Of a stretch of 64,000 nucleotides of DNA, positions 14,401-28,300 are shown piece after piece. A program made the position numbers and the translations under genes. The DNA comes from Liolophura sinensis (taxonomy: Eukaryota; Mollusca; Polyplacophora; Chitonida; Chitonidae): positions 19,089,808 through 19,153,807 of the forward strand of contig NC_088301.1 in assembly GCF_032854445.1 (NCBI RefSeq), in the 5' to 3' direction. Under the pieces are notes generated by a model. It ran no database searches. It had not been told where the DNA came from and saw only the letters and a program-made list of their open reading frames with translations. How positions within the stretch are numbered: the first letter of the stretch is position 1; each line of letters begins with the position of its first letter.

Positions 14401-17400
14401 GGAGTTTAAGGTATAGCCTGCTTTATTTTACTGAACTTGGATGAAATATGGTCTCAGAACCAAACACATTTCACAGCCAAGGTGTGTACAAGTGGTGATC
14501 CCAGACAAAAGGTTATACGCTTGCGGCCATATTTTACATGAGGTTCAGCGATTAAGCAGGAACTGCGGCCATAACTCATGCCAGCGAAAATCCCTCCCGA
14601 AATTAAACAGACACCAGCCAGGGATGTACAGGGAGTCAAACCGGGCAGAGTAAATCAATACAGACAGAAGCTTGGTAAAGATTCAATAAGCCCGAAGCAC
14701 AGACACATAAATACTTCAATATTTGTTTCTTCAAGCTCTTAATCAAGCCAGAATCTGACGTGGTGACACTGATATCTGACAGTGTAAATCATATTAAATA
14801 GCAATTAAGCCTTCGTTCAAAGTCACAGAAGAATAAAGTCTTGACCCTTTAACTACAATGTACATGAATACATGTAAGTTGTTAAGAAAACCAGCATTCA
14901 AGAAGTACTTACATGTATTATTGTACATCTAAATCAAATATTTCTGGCTCCTTTCTCTAAAGTTGACCATTAAAATCACATACTTGTGCAGATCCAGATC
15001 CTAATACATATAGTTAAGCTACAAATCATTAAAAGGGGACAATATAAAACTGATTATCACATGACAGACTGTGAAAAATTATCATGAATACTGTATTTCA
15101 CCTAAAGTTTAGTATTTTTAAAAATGACAAATATTAAAATTTTGCTTGATTTTGATTAAGCTCATCCACCTTATGATTAATTTCTGATCAGAAAAACTTA
15201 GCTATTGGCCATAAATGCATAAGTTCATGGCTTTTATGTCATCTCAAAGTTCATTTTTACGTACCAGATTTTAGGTGAAATGCAGTATATGGTCTTCAAC
15301 ATTCCAAACTATGTTTCTTTAAAGGAAAAAGAACATTAGAAAATAAATTTTGCAATGGCGGGTTTCTTGGCAGATGTATACTACGGAATTCTGACAAATT
15401 TACAAATAAATAGGCTTTAAATAAAAACATGCATGTATGTCTCAAAAATTTACTCATTCTCAAATTCAGCCTTTTCTAATAACAAATGTGTTAAACATGA
15501 ATTTTAATTGTAGTCATACTTTAAATACATATCTTTAAGTCCAGAGGTGCCTTAACAGGTTCTAACTGGTTTCATGCACACACAATCCATAACACCATGT
15601 TACATCAGTCAGAAGAAATAAATCAATCAAATTCAAGTTTCTGACATATTAGACATATATTATCTACGTTTTCCGATCCTTGTCAGATCCTACTTTTTGA
15701 AAGTCCGCATGTAAGCCAACAATTTCTCAACCATAAACTATGCAGGAGCGGTAACGCCACATCATATATTTTTTCTACAAAGACAGCACGAAATCTATGT
15801 CTGCTGAACTAAGAGTTAAGGAAATTCTGTCCCTTGGTAGTGGTGGCACCTGCGTATTAACTGGCAGGTGAAACAGACAACAGGTGGCAGGATGTGTAAT
15901 TTGGTGGATCTGACACAAATCCTGTCTTATCAAGCTAACCTGGTATTGAGAGACAATGCCCTAACTAAGCTTATCAAAGCCTCAGGCTCTGCTGTCAGCC
16001 GTACGGTGCTATCCACTCCATTAGCAGGTAAGCAATGCACTCATCAGTCCAGGAAGTCGTGCAGTCAAATTAGTTTCACTGAAATGCATCATGATAAAGC
16101 AGACATACCCAGTTAGAAGGTCTCGCTCATGTATTGGTGTTTCATATCTTACTCAGTCATATATCACAAGCATGTATGCAGAGACTGAGCCAGCATTATG
16201 GTTGGAGGAAACCAGGTGGGACCTTTGGGAAACCTGCAACCATCCACAGATTGCTGAGAGACCCATGGCCTCATCTACACAAGTATATGCATGTATACAT
16301 CCATCCCAGCAGTATTAATACACCCACCTATGCAGTATTAATACACCCACCGTAACAGTATTAATACATCCACCCCAGCAGTATTAATACATCCACCGTA
16401 ACAGTATTAATACATTCACCCTAGCAGCATTACCAGTAATACATCCACCATAACAGTATTAATACATCCACTAAGTATTAATACATTCACCGCAGCAGTA
16501 TTAATACATCCACCGTAACAGTATTAATACATCCACCCTAGCAGCATTACCAGTAATACATCCACCATAACAGTATTAATACATCCACCCCAGCAGTATT
16601 AATACATCCACTAAGTATTAATACATCCACCCCAGCAGTATTAATACATCCACCCCCAGCACATAATACGACTTCATCGGTGCTTGAATATCTACATGCC
16701 TACATATTTAACGTGCCCAAATCTACCATATGATCTTTCACTCAATCCTCAGCAAGGGTTTCGGAACCTTAAGTACATGGACACTGATGACTGCAGAGTG
16801 AATAACAGATAAATAATGTCATCAAAATACACAGGGTTGTCCTATTTCAAACTCTTATTAAGCGAAACAGTTCTTCACATGCAGTCTTACCTCAACAAAT
16901 GTACGGACAGACAGACGGATGGACAGAGAGATGGATGGACAGACAGACGGATGGACAGAGAGATGGATGGACAGAGAGATGGATGGACAGAGAGATGGAT
17001 GGACAGAGAGATGGGTGGACAGGCAGACGGATGGACAGAGAGATGGATGGACAGAGAGATGGATGGACAGACAGACGGATGGACAGAGAGATGGATGGAC
17101 AGGCAGACGGATGGACAGAGAGATGGATGGACAGAGAGATGGGTGGACAGGCAGACGGATGGACAGAGAGATGGATGGACAGACAGATGGATGGACAGAG
17201 AGATGGACGGACAGGCAGACGGATGGACAGGCAGACGGATGGACAGAGAGAGATGGATGGACAGAGAGAGATGGATGGACAGAGAGATGGATGGACAGGC
17301 AGATGGATGGACAGACAGACGGATGGACAGAGAGATGGATGGACAGGCAGTGGCATACCAGTAATACATGTACGGACAAAACAGAAGATCACCTGGCACT

Positions 17401-20400
17401 TGCCTTTGACTGAAGAGGTGGCAAGTTCCAAACCACTTCCTGATGGTTTGCAAACTATTTCCCAAATGCCTGATTTATCTAAAAAGAGCATGTTGAGCTT
17501 GTTTGGATTTATTTGACTGATGTTTTATGCTGTACTCAACAATCTGCTTTACAGAGTAAACTCATGTCACATATATCACATAAACTAACACTTACAGCTA
17601 TTAACACTTACAAGTGTACTGCATCTACTGAAAATCTTCAAACATTTCCACCTTTAAAACAGGCAAACATACAAATACAAACAATCATCTTCATGGAAAA
17701 TCTCATGAGAACCATACTGAGTACCTCGGAACATCACACCTGTACATTTCAGAAGGCAAGCACTTCAGATATTATCTAGGAGGGGCTTCTTCATCCAGCA
17801 TAACTGCTGATGTTTATAAATTTACAAGAGTCAAATTCATGGTGAGTGCTTGTTCTAAAATATATTCAGTTTCCTGTAACATACAAACCATAATAGCTAG
17901 CCCAGACAGAAATGCGGGCGGTCTCCAAGCCTACCTATGTACATGGTACACTGCATGGTTTTTTAAGACATACAATTCTTCTGCTTGTTTACAAAGAAAA
18001 TAAACAAACAGGAATGTTATTACAAAACAGATCTTATCTGGTTACCCTTAGTTCTGTCTCTGGATCTCTCCCCACAGCTGCTCTATCATCAGGATGGGGT
18101 GCTCCGCCTTTTGAGGGGCCAAATCTGCCCATCTGTGACAGATCCACTCAGACAGACTGTCCCTGTGTTGAGGTCACCCACAGTAAGGGTCATCTTCATG
18201 TATACACATCTCCTCACATCAAAGCCCAGGCATCACTCACTGTTTATCTGTTTACCCCATGACTGGGTAACACTGAGGTACTTGAATCTACACAGGTTGA
18301 GGCCTGATACTTCAACATTCCTGTATGAATTATTCAGTCCCATTGATGCATGGTTTCATGGTAAAGTGATAAACTGGGGCCCAGTTTCATGAAGCTTACT
18401 TAGTTTTAAGTTGCCCTTATCTAAGTGCACTATATATCTCTACAATATGCATTGCCATAGAGTTAAGGGCATACTTAGCTAAGTGATCTTCATGAAACCG
18501 GCCCCCTCATCTTGATACACCTATCCCCTGGAAATAGCAGATCTTCACATGTTGAAAGAGGATAAACTTAGGAACTAACACTGCTGCACAGACATCCACA
18601 AGTACCTGAAATGTCAACCAAGAGATTTACCTACTGTATGTGTGCATGTACTTTAATTCTTCAACATGTTTGCTATTTGTTATTTCTTGCCAGCAATTTG
18701 AAAATCCTGACAGCTTGAACAAGAGTTAAATGGGATACTATGCAGGCCTCCATGCAGAAAGGCAAATCCTATAACAGCAAAACAGATCTGTACACGTGAA
18801 ACATTTGCCTTCATCTACACTGTAGTACCAGTACTAACAAATACTTAAGGTTTCACAGGTTTTAATATATATCTTACCTTATGAATAGTGGCATACGAAA
18901 CAGCCAACTTTTAGTGCAATTTATGCACATTTGACTTTGGCGACAAAACTACACTGTCTGGATTGGCCATCCACAGGTGGCTGGAAGACACCTACCTTTA
19001 TAAATCATGAAACTAATTGCCGGAGTACAAGTGGAAAATTCTTGGGTATGGTATTAAGCAGCAACTATACAAATATATAATTGAAAAAGCACCGGATTTT
19101 TGAAAAATAATCTGGATTTAGCTCCTCAGAAGGCGTCCTCACAACTTCAAGAAAATACTGTGTCAGAAAAAATTCACCTGGTAATCACTTCCTGGACCAG
19201 CATGTAACAGCAGAGATCAATAGATTGTCTTTAAGACTTCCTCTTAGTAGTGAGACATATTACAGCTGAATCTGAGGTTTACAGACACTATTGAGTGGGA
19301 CAAGCCTTGAGTGATTAACTGTCCAGTCTTAAGACTGGTCAATCCAGAACTATAGGAGCTAGTCCACTTAAGACAGAGAGATTACAGGCATTTCTGGATG
19401 AGAGGTAATTAGAGCTTGCTTGTTCACAGAGAAACTGTTCATTAAATTCTGTTGTGTGCAAAACAGTCACAGGCTTGAGAGATCAAAGCTGGCTCCACAC
19501 ACAAACACTGACCCCCAGCCTAGCTGACCAGCCGGCTGCAACAAAAGCAAGTGACCGTCACTGCTCAAGGCTGGACAGTTCCACACAAGCTTTCCTCCAC
19601 ATAATTCTAGGCACTCTTTCATGTGATGAGATTGGATTTCCCTGGAGAAGTTGGTAACAGTAATTGCTTCCTGGCCAGCCACAAAGCTGACAAGTGTACA
19701 AGTCCTCAGTGTAAGAGGACACCAAATATTAGCTCAGTCCATTTGTTTGAGACAGTCACTTCATGTAACACTTGTTCTAGACACCAGGAGAAACAAGATC
19801 CAGACTACAGGATATACTTCTGACACTTGACCTACCCTGCCATGAAGGAGGCCAACTAAAGTAAACAGTATCTTCAACAACCCTATCTGCATCAAGAAAT
19901 CCACTATGTATCCAGAAAAGCACAAATTACCTCCATTCCAGTGGTAAGAATTGAACACTTTCTCCCTATTTTTATGACACTCAAGCAACACACAAAAACC
20001 CCCCCCCAAAAAACAAATTTTTGTTAAGACAAACAGAAACACAAACAAGTCTGGCCAAAATCCTTCCTTCACTTAATAATATATATCTCTTTATAAATCA
20101 ACTGTCGATGCTAAATAATGAACAGTCACAATTAAGAACTTTCGTCCTGCAAGTTGTTGTGCAAAAGTCCACCTTGTGTATACAGCCATTTAGTTTACTC
20201 TATTTCACCTAAAGTATTATGCACCCTTCAGAAGCACATAAACCTTTAAAATGATGCTTTTGATTACAAAATCTAGGCTTTTCTGGTAACAAATCAATCA
20301 AACTTCACAAAAAATGCTCAGGTTGTATCACACGAAATCTGTCACTTGAAAAATGCCAATCACAAAGTGAATTTCAGTACAGTTAACTGTAAGTTCATAA

Positions 20401-22257
20401 AGGTACTTTATTGCACACCAAAGATGTGGCAGGTCATGGTGATTTGGTATAGGCCCTCATCAACTTTCGCAAACCAAGCTACAACATGTGGTTCAAAACA
20501 TCACACAAGAGTCTTGATTAGTCTCAATGTTGTCAAACCAACAAAGTCACGGATATGCATTTACTGCTGAATGTTTTGACCCACAGAAAGCCTGCTGCAA
20601 GACTGTGAAGTCAAGTTTAATCAGGGTTTTTTTCATCTGGAAATAATCAAAGAGAATCCACAAACAGCAAAATTGCTTCTAATCCTAAACACACTGAGTC
20701 ATTAACTACATAAATTAATTATTGCTTGCTACAACATGACCGTTTCAAAGTTCCTGCTGGATCGACATGAATAATTGATTAACAAGAGTGCAGACACGTA
20801 ATTTCAACAGCTTTCACATTTCTGTACTATAGGGCTTTTTACCAGCCTGTAATTTAATTAAATATGGAGAAAAAAAAGCATATGACAAAATGAGTTAAAG
20901 CTGCAATGAGAGAGTGACACGATACTTCTTCAGTCAATGGCGGGTTAATAGTCGCCATTGACTGAAGAGGTATAGTGTCACTCTCTATACCACCACAATG
21001 GTGAAAGACACCATTAATTTTAAGCTCTCTCCCTCTAATGCGGGTATATGAGTATATGTGTATTTTACTTGAGTTGTTTGCTCTCTGTCATTTGCAGTGA
21101 TTTGTTTTCAGTTTCTTAGACACAACTAATCACAACTAATTAACTGTGGCATAAGTTATACTGTAGAGAAAAAAGTACCGATAACAGTGATCGCTAAAAA
21201 TTCCATTCAAAGAATTCATTTACCAAAATCCGCCATTATCCAAGCCTAACAGACCAGTCACTTCCATAAACCATTCTCCCAGAATTCCACTTGACCTTTA
21301 TCCAGCTTCAAGAGCAGCCCCTTCTATCTGTCAAACACTAATGATAATAGTCCCTAACCTGGCCGTCTCTAAAGCATTAACTCCCAAACCTTAAATACAC
21401 ACACTCCCCTTAATGTGAGATACACTATATGGATAGAGCCCGTCCAAGAATGATAACAGCATCAAACTCTCTCAATCAGGGTCAACTTTAGGTGTAAACG
21501 TCTTAAGGGTTTAACAAATTCCTCACTGGAGACACCAAAATGCTCATAGGATAAAGTCAGTCTGACAAGTCTCCATTAGGTCAAACAAGATTTTAGACTT
21601 GGGCAAATTCCATTGGCTTGGAAAAAGTTTTCTTCCACTTTTGTGATGAGAATGACTTTTGGCTAATATAAAGTGGCGTGTAATTAGACCCACGTTTTTG
21701 ATGAAAGACTGACCGGTTTTGTTAGTACAAGTTCATTATCTATCCAAAGACAGAATACAGCACGTCAAAGACTACATGAATTTCCAGTGGGCATGCATCT
21801 GTAAGTCCATATTACAGACACGTAAGTGAAATAATCTTGAGTATCGCATAAAACACCAATCACTCTCCGTGAATCAAATTAAAAGTCCACTTCAAGAATA
21901 GCAAAATTACAATCAATATGTGTAAATTTCCACAAAACTTACTGTAGGTCAGAACTTGAAAGGCATTTAAAATCTGTTCTTTCTAGATTTCAGAATCTTA
22001 ACATGTGAACATCTACACAATGTAACTATGTAAAGGGCAAGACTAAGTTATAATGCCACCCTTTCCAGACTATCTCACTGAAAGAACCAATTTACAACCT
22101 TTTCTGTAGTGGTGTACAATTTACATGTGTGTATGAATGTCTAATACCAGTACTGTAAACAGTACCTTTAAATAGTCTGGAAAGGGCGGAGTTACATGTG
22201 TAACTTTGTCCAGGTCTGTACCTAATAAAAATCCCCCCATCTATGCAGCATACACAC

Positions 22258-22317
<60 letters not shown>

Positions 22318-25300
22318 GAGGCAGACACAGTAAATTTGTCTGATGTCCAGCCATGCATGCATCATAATAAAAGACTTACGGTGTGGAGAGTAAAAACCTG
22401 AGCAGCAACGATAATGTTAGCAAATAGTCACGTGTAACATATTGGTCAAAATACCGCCTTTTGTAACTTTAGCTAAGTTGTGGTTTTGGTCTGATGGTTC
22501 ACGTAAATGTTTATATAGTTGCTAGTTACACACCCCCTAGCCCCATGATTTAATTAAGTGAAATATAAGGTGGGGAAAAAAGTGATGTTCATTGCAACTA
22601 TTCTAGAATTACTCCCAATATATCACAATACAGAATTACATTCAAACAATTCCACGGGAACATGTCCTATCAAACTGAAAACTTGGACCACTCAATTGGA
22701 TTTTAGGAAAATCTTACAGAGAGTGTAATCCTGGAACATTGGGAGATCGCTGACAAGCACATGTAGCAGTGGGGGGGTCAGCATATGGCTATCAGAGGGT
22801 AAACACCAACAGCACCGCCTAGGCTGACACTTAGCACAACATGTCCTTGGCCGCAGGGGAAACTGGAGCCAAAATAAGCAGTACTAGAAACTACCGCAAG
22901 GTGTGTAACCCTTCAAACTGTGGAGCTCCACCTGAGGAATGCCCTTTCAGGTACAGTCCCACACCCAGATACGCTGCTGCTCACCGAATTTCTGCAAAAG
23001 CACTGATGTAATATCAAAGGGAATCCTGAAAACTTAAAAGGCGAATGTTATTTGGAAATCTGTGTTTCTTCTGTCCTTGTTGAATGGTATTTCTTTGTGA
23101 ATGAAAAGGGTAAATATCTATATGAAGTACGCTTATTTCATGTCTAGGGCAGGATTGTTTTGCTTCATCTTGTGTCTTCACTATTAACAAACCACTTTTT
23201 GCTACAAACATAATTGTAGAGCTCTAGAATCTTTTCCCTTGATAATGTACAAAGACAAGCAAAACCAGATTCAACCATTCAGTCACTTGCTTTTTCACAA
23301 AGAGGAGTTTTAAAGAGCAAGGTACTAGAGGATTTTGACAAAATAATCAATCAGCACAAATCCAATCGATTTTTTACTATTAGGCCTACACATCAAAATT
23401 AAAATGTCAGTTGCTTTATAATGTTGAAACCTCAGTTTCACTTTAACAATACTAACAGCCCAGGTAGAGGCCAGACATTTTCTGTCAAATTAAGGCAAAT
23501 TAATTTGAGCTATTCTTGGGTAATGGACAAAATCCCATTTTGCGAATATGTTTTTTTTTTTTTTTGGGGTAAAAAATCTCAGGTATAACATCTTTACAAT
23601 GTGGCAAGAAGTATAATGAAATCAATACAAATCAACTTTAAACATCAGCTTACATGCAGCACTGAACAAAATAATCCATTCTAATAATAGGTGTATACAA
23701 AATTTATTCATGTGTTGATTTTTAAAATACAACAAACATATAATGCATGTAAGCTCTGTATTGCAGAATTTTAACACCAGTATCTGTTGCACATGAAATT
23801 TAGTCTCTCCAAGCTCAACAAAATACGCACTGAAACCTGGGATCTTGTTTTTTTCCAACATGTACAGAAATTCCTAAGATTGTTTTTCTTGGCTCATTTC
23901 TCTTCATTTCAAAGGTGAAAGTCGGCTGAATGTCTATCTTGCTTCCAAGCATACCTCTTAACCTTCATGATTACATTAGATAGACATGTACCCTTGTGCT
24001 ATTTCACTAGTGTAGTATAAAAACCACATGAGGCAGACTACCATTGCCAAGGAACGTAAGGTGTGCTCTTGTAGTCTGAAGTGGCCTGCTTCCTCATTGG
24101 ACGGCTATTACAAGCAGACAATCAAAGCTTCCGCAAAGGCATCAATTAAAAACTTAAATTAAAGTTCATCTGGGGTCACCTTTATGTATAGCATAAAACA
24201 CCAATCAAATAAAATAGGTGCCCGTACCTACATATGAAAAGCCAGACTTTTGACTCTTTTTGTTTCATTGTTTTAAATAGATTTTTTTCACTTAAAGCTT
24301 TATGAACTTGGGATATTATTCAACAAATTTGAGTGTAAATCTGTATTACCTGATTTTACCTAAAATTCAGCTTCTGTGAAGTGACAGATTTTCCTTGATT
24401 CCGATTGATTCATCCACTTTACATGTGTTTTTGTTGAGAAGTTTGGATTAACTTTCTTCCTTAAGAAAAAAAATAAGGCCTGTAAATGCTTCTGAATTGG
24501 CATTTTACTTATTTATTTCTCTGAATGGTGTTTTACGCCATACTCCAGAATATTTCACTTCTACATCTGCAGCCAGCTTTACGGCGGGACAAAAGCGGGC
24601 ACAGCCCAAGAGAAATCCGCGATCATTCACAGGCTGCCGGTAGACCTTCCCAAATTTTCATTTTATAGGCCAAACTATAATAAAATAAACTGAGCTTGTT
24701 GTTTCATACGAAGTTTTGTGTTCATTCTGGCCTACACTGCCTGTGCGTGTAACACAAGATTAAAATATCCCATTCTGAGGCATATGTCTGTTTGAATAAC
24801 TAATTTGTGTCACTTTCAGCCCTCTGTGTATACTCCGTGTTCAACTTGGAGTGCACAGGCATATTTTCACAAGAGTAGGATATGATGCTTGTTAAAAATT
24901 ATTACAGCATATTTTGTGTCATAGAGAACAGAGACGGCCATGATAGATTGATGCTCATCTGTTACAGTTGGCGTCTTTGCAAGCAGCCTGGAATGACGTC
25001 TAGTACTTTATAATCCACCCACCTCGAGGGCCTATCTAATGTTAATGGGCTTCAAGGAAGTTGTACTTCCAAAAAAAACGAATCATAATCATAAGTCTGG
25101 CTAACAGTTTGATGGATGGTTTCCTGTGGTCAGAATATTTACAATTCACACGTACATGTATACGCATGCCGGCAACTGGAGTTCTTACCTGAGCCAAGAC
25201 AATTAAGCCAAGGACTAAAAAAAGAGGGAAAAGCATGTATACAGACATGTGTCCATGGCTTCTCCCAGTGCCCAGAATGTAATAGAAAGAACTCTAAAGT

Positions 25301-28300
25301 GTGGTGTCAGTGGAAAGGTGTCACATGTCTGGTGTCCCCATATTCATGTTTCAGTGAAATAAACATGGTATCACTTATGAAGTTAACTGTAAAGCTTTCA
25401 AATTTGGAAAAAAATTTCTCCACATTCTTCTGTTATTGTGAAAATGATTAATTATTTTCAACAGAAATCTTTATAATTTCCCAATGTAACATTGAACAGA
25501 AATTGTGTATATATCTTTGTTTTGCATGCAATAATGCTGAAGTAGTCAAAGTGAAATGAAAATCTATATGCAGGAGTTAATCACCACAGTTTAGATGTTC
25601 TGATTGGTTGCTCTCACCAAACTATCATGTCAGGACAAAGACCAAAAATGTGCACATCTACATGAGCCATTTCCACAAACTTCACACACAGATTTTAATC
25701 CATATATAACATTCCCTAATAAATCTAACATCTTCAACCAAAGTTTCACAAAAGTCACTCACAGTGACTCCGATTATTTGAGGTCTTTCATCAGTTGGGC
25801 TTTCCTGTTTAGAATGCAACAATGTTTGCCTGTGACCTGTCACGACCATGGCCTGTGATCAGCTGAAAGCTTTTATTGGCAACATCCTGCAGTATTTGAC
25901 CAACTGCAGTGCTGTACAGAAAAATTTCAGATACAGCTACTGGAAGTTGAGTGAGAGATGGATCCAAAGTGTGTAAAATAATTTGAATTTACTTGCTGTG
26001 CAGCTACCTGGAAAAGAACAGTAATCGTTGTGTTTTGAACCGAGGAAGACTGCAGGTTTGGTGTGACATGACGAGCAATGACATTATGAATTATGTTGGT
26101 CTGTGTCTGGACTCTCATGCAGACCGCAACTTGTTCACCTGGGACAGCCAGCTGCAATATATTGCCAAGGTTAAGCCATAATCATTCATTCATTCAGTCA
26201 TTCATTTCAGTCCTCCCACATTACAGATACACCAGTCGCATGTCTAAAGCTGTAAAAAGCCGGCCTACATGTACCATTATAGCAGGCATGTATATATTCA
26301 CCACAGATATGTAGCCATGTTGCTTATTTTTGATATAAACTGTATATACCTCTAGGCACATGAACATACTGTGGGGTTTGGTGTGTATCATAAAACAGAG
26401 TTAACGTCCATACCCCCCCCCCTCCCTCCCCCGCATCCAAAACTGTAGTACAGATGGACCTCACACATACTACATGTAACATTCTCCAAACTGGACATTT
26501 CATTACAGGATATGTGTTATGACTACCTTACAAGTAGATCTGTTCCCATATATTATAGTTTATGATCTGTTCATAACCCATAACCCGATCCTACATGTAC
26601 GAGAAGAGCCGAAGGTATAATACACCGTAGATGCAGAATTCTGTGTTTGTTACGTTGGCAACAATAGCTGCTCCTCCATGTATCAGTAGCCTCCTACATT
26701 CCAGCCTGTGTTAACTACATGTATGATGGTATACACTATGGAGCTATTCAGATCTGAACTCATGCCTTAGGAACAGGGCTACATAGCCATGCTGATTTGA
26801 ACCCGGAAATTGTGGCCAGGGCTACACAGTTCTGTACTAACTAGAAATGTCAATTAGTGCAACAGAAAAAAAAAAGTGATTTATATACATGTATGTCAAA
26901 AAAGCTATCCAAAAAAAAAAGTAGTTAGACAGTTCACTTCCGGAGGGGGTGGGGTGTGTGGGGGAACTGGGGGAAGAGTTGACTGCATATGTATGCTTAA
27001 TAAGCACAAATTACAAGTATCACATTACAGACCTCCCTGTCAGAGAGAACAGAGAGGTACCAAAATATGGCTCTGCTTTCTTCCTACCACATTACATTAT
27101 GTAAAGATATCCAAAAAGAAGAAAAAGAATATCTGGATAGAATTAGTAATCTAATTAGTTGGAAAAGGCAAAGAAAGAAGTAGGTTTCATGTAATAAAGT
27201 TAAATTATATGTGAGCCAAAAAAAAAACAACAAATAACACAGATAAAAACTGTGACCAAACTTAACCAGCTCTGTAATTCGATAAAATTCTAACTAGTCA
27301 TTACACTGCACAAGGGTAACTATAAACTGATATGCTCTCTTTTTCACTACAGACACGCGATATGCAAACAAACTCTTAATTTGCAGATGGGACAAATTTG
27401 CTATTTTTTTTATCTGATTAGTGTTTGAAGCCATACATTTTTCATTTATAAAATCACCAAGTGCTGCATTTGAACTTGAGATCTCATTGGAATGGTACAG
27501 AATCCTGCAGTGCTTCAGGCTTGTCACTTGCCTAATTTTCAGGACTATGAAAAAGGCAGTACAGGCTTAATTAGACTGTCTATTCTCACATATTATCATA
27601 TTTATTTGATTACCATTTAATATAAAATGAGGTTTGTACAAGTAGGGAAATGGCCAGATTATTTTTCTGATTGTTGTTTCAAATCATACTCAAGAATTTT
27701 TCACTTTTGCACTGGTGGTCAGATTTATGAGTGGTCAAAACTGAAGTGCTTGGAATAAACCACAAACTTTTGGCAAGATACTCAGAAACTTTCATATGCC
27801 CTGAAAATTTTTTTTTTTATTATGTCTGATCATGATATTTTGAAGATATTCCAGTTTTCTAAGGTTTCACAATCATGTAAATATGTCTTCAATAGGAGAA
27901 ACTGCCAAAGAAGTCCACATTTTCCACAGATTAAATCTATGATTTTTAAGATTTTTTTTTTATTATCTTACTCCTTTATTCTCTGATAATATTTCCACCT
28001 CTCCACTGAAATTAAAAGATTTATTCTGCCCTTAAAAAAGTAAATATAACTGGTGTGGCCTAAAGCATTCTGCAGCTAAAGCACTGACTGTATAGCCTTG
28101 CTGGCACCTACTTTATTTATTTATTTATCTGATTGGTGTTTTACACCGCACTCAAGAATATTTCACTTATACGACGGCAGCCAGCATTATGGTGGGAGGA
28201 AACCCATGACCATCTGCAGGTTGTTGACAGACTTTCCCACATAAGGCCAGAGAGGACACTTTAGGTCAGAGGGTACTTCTGGTACCTTGATTCCTAGTGT

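Noticed and set aside
16816..17516. Overlapping ORFs of 160-205 codons on both strands
   Set aside because: They are translations of the GGACAGA minisatellite, open on both strands with no domain.
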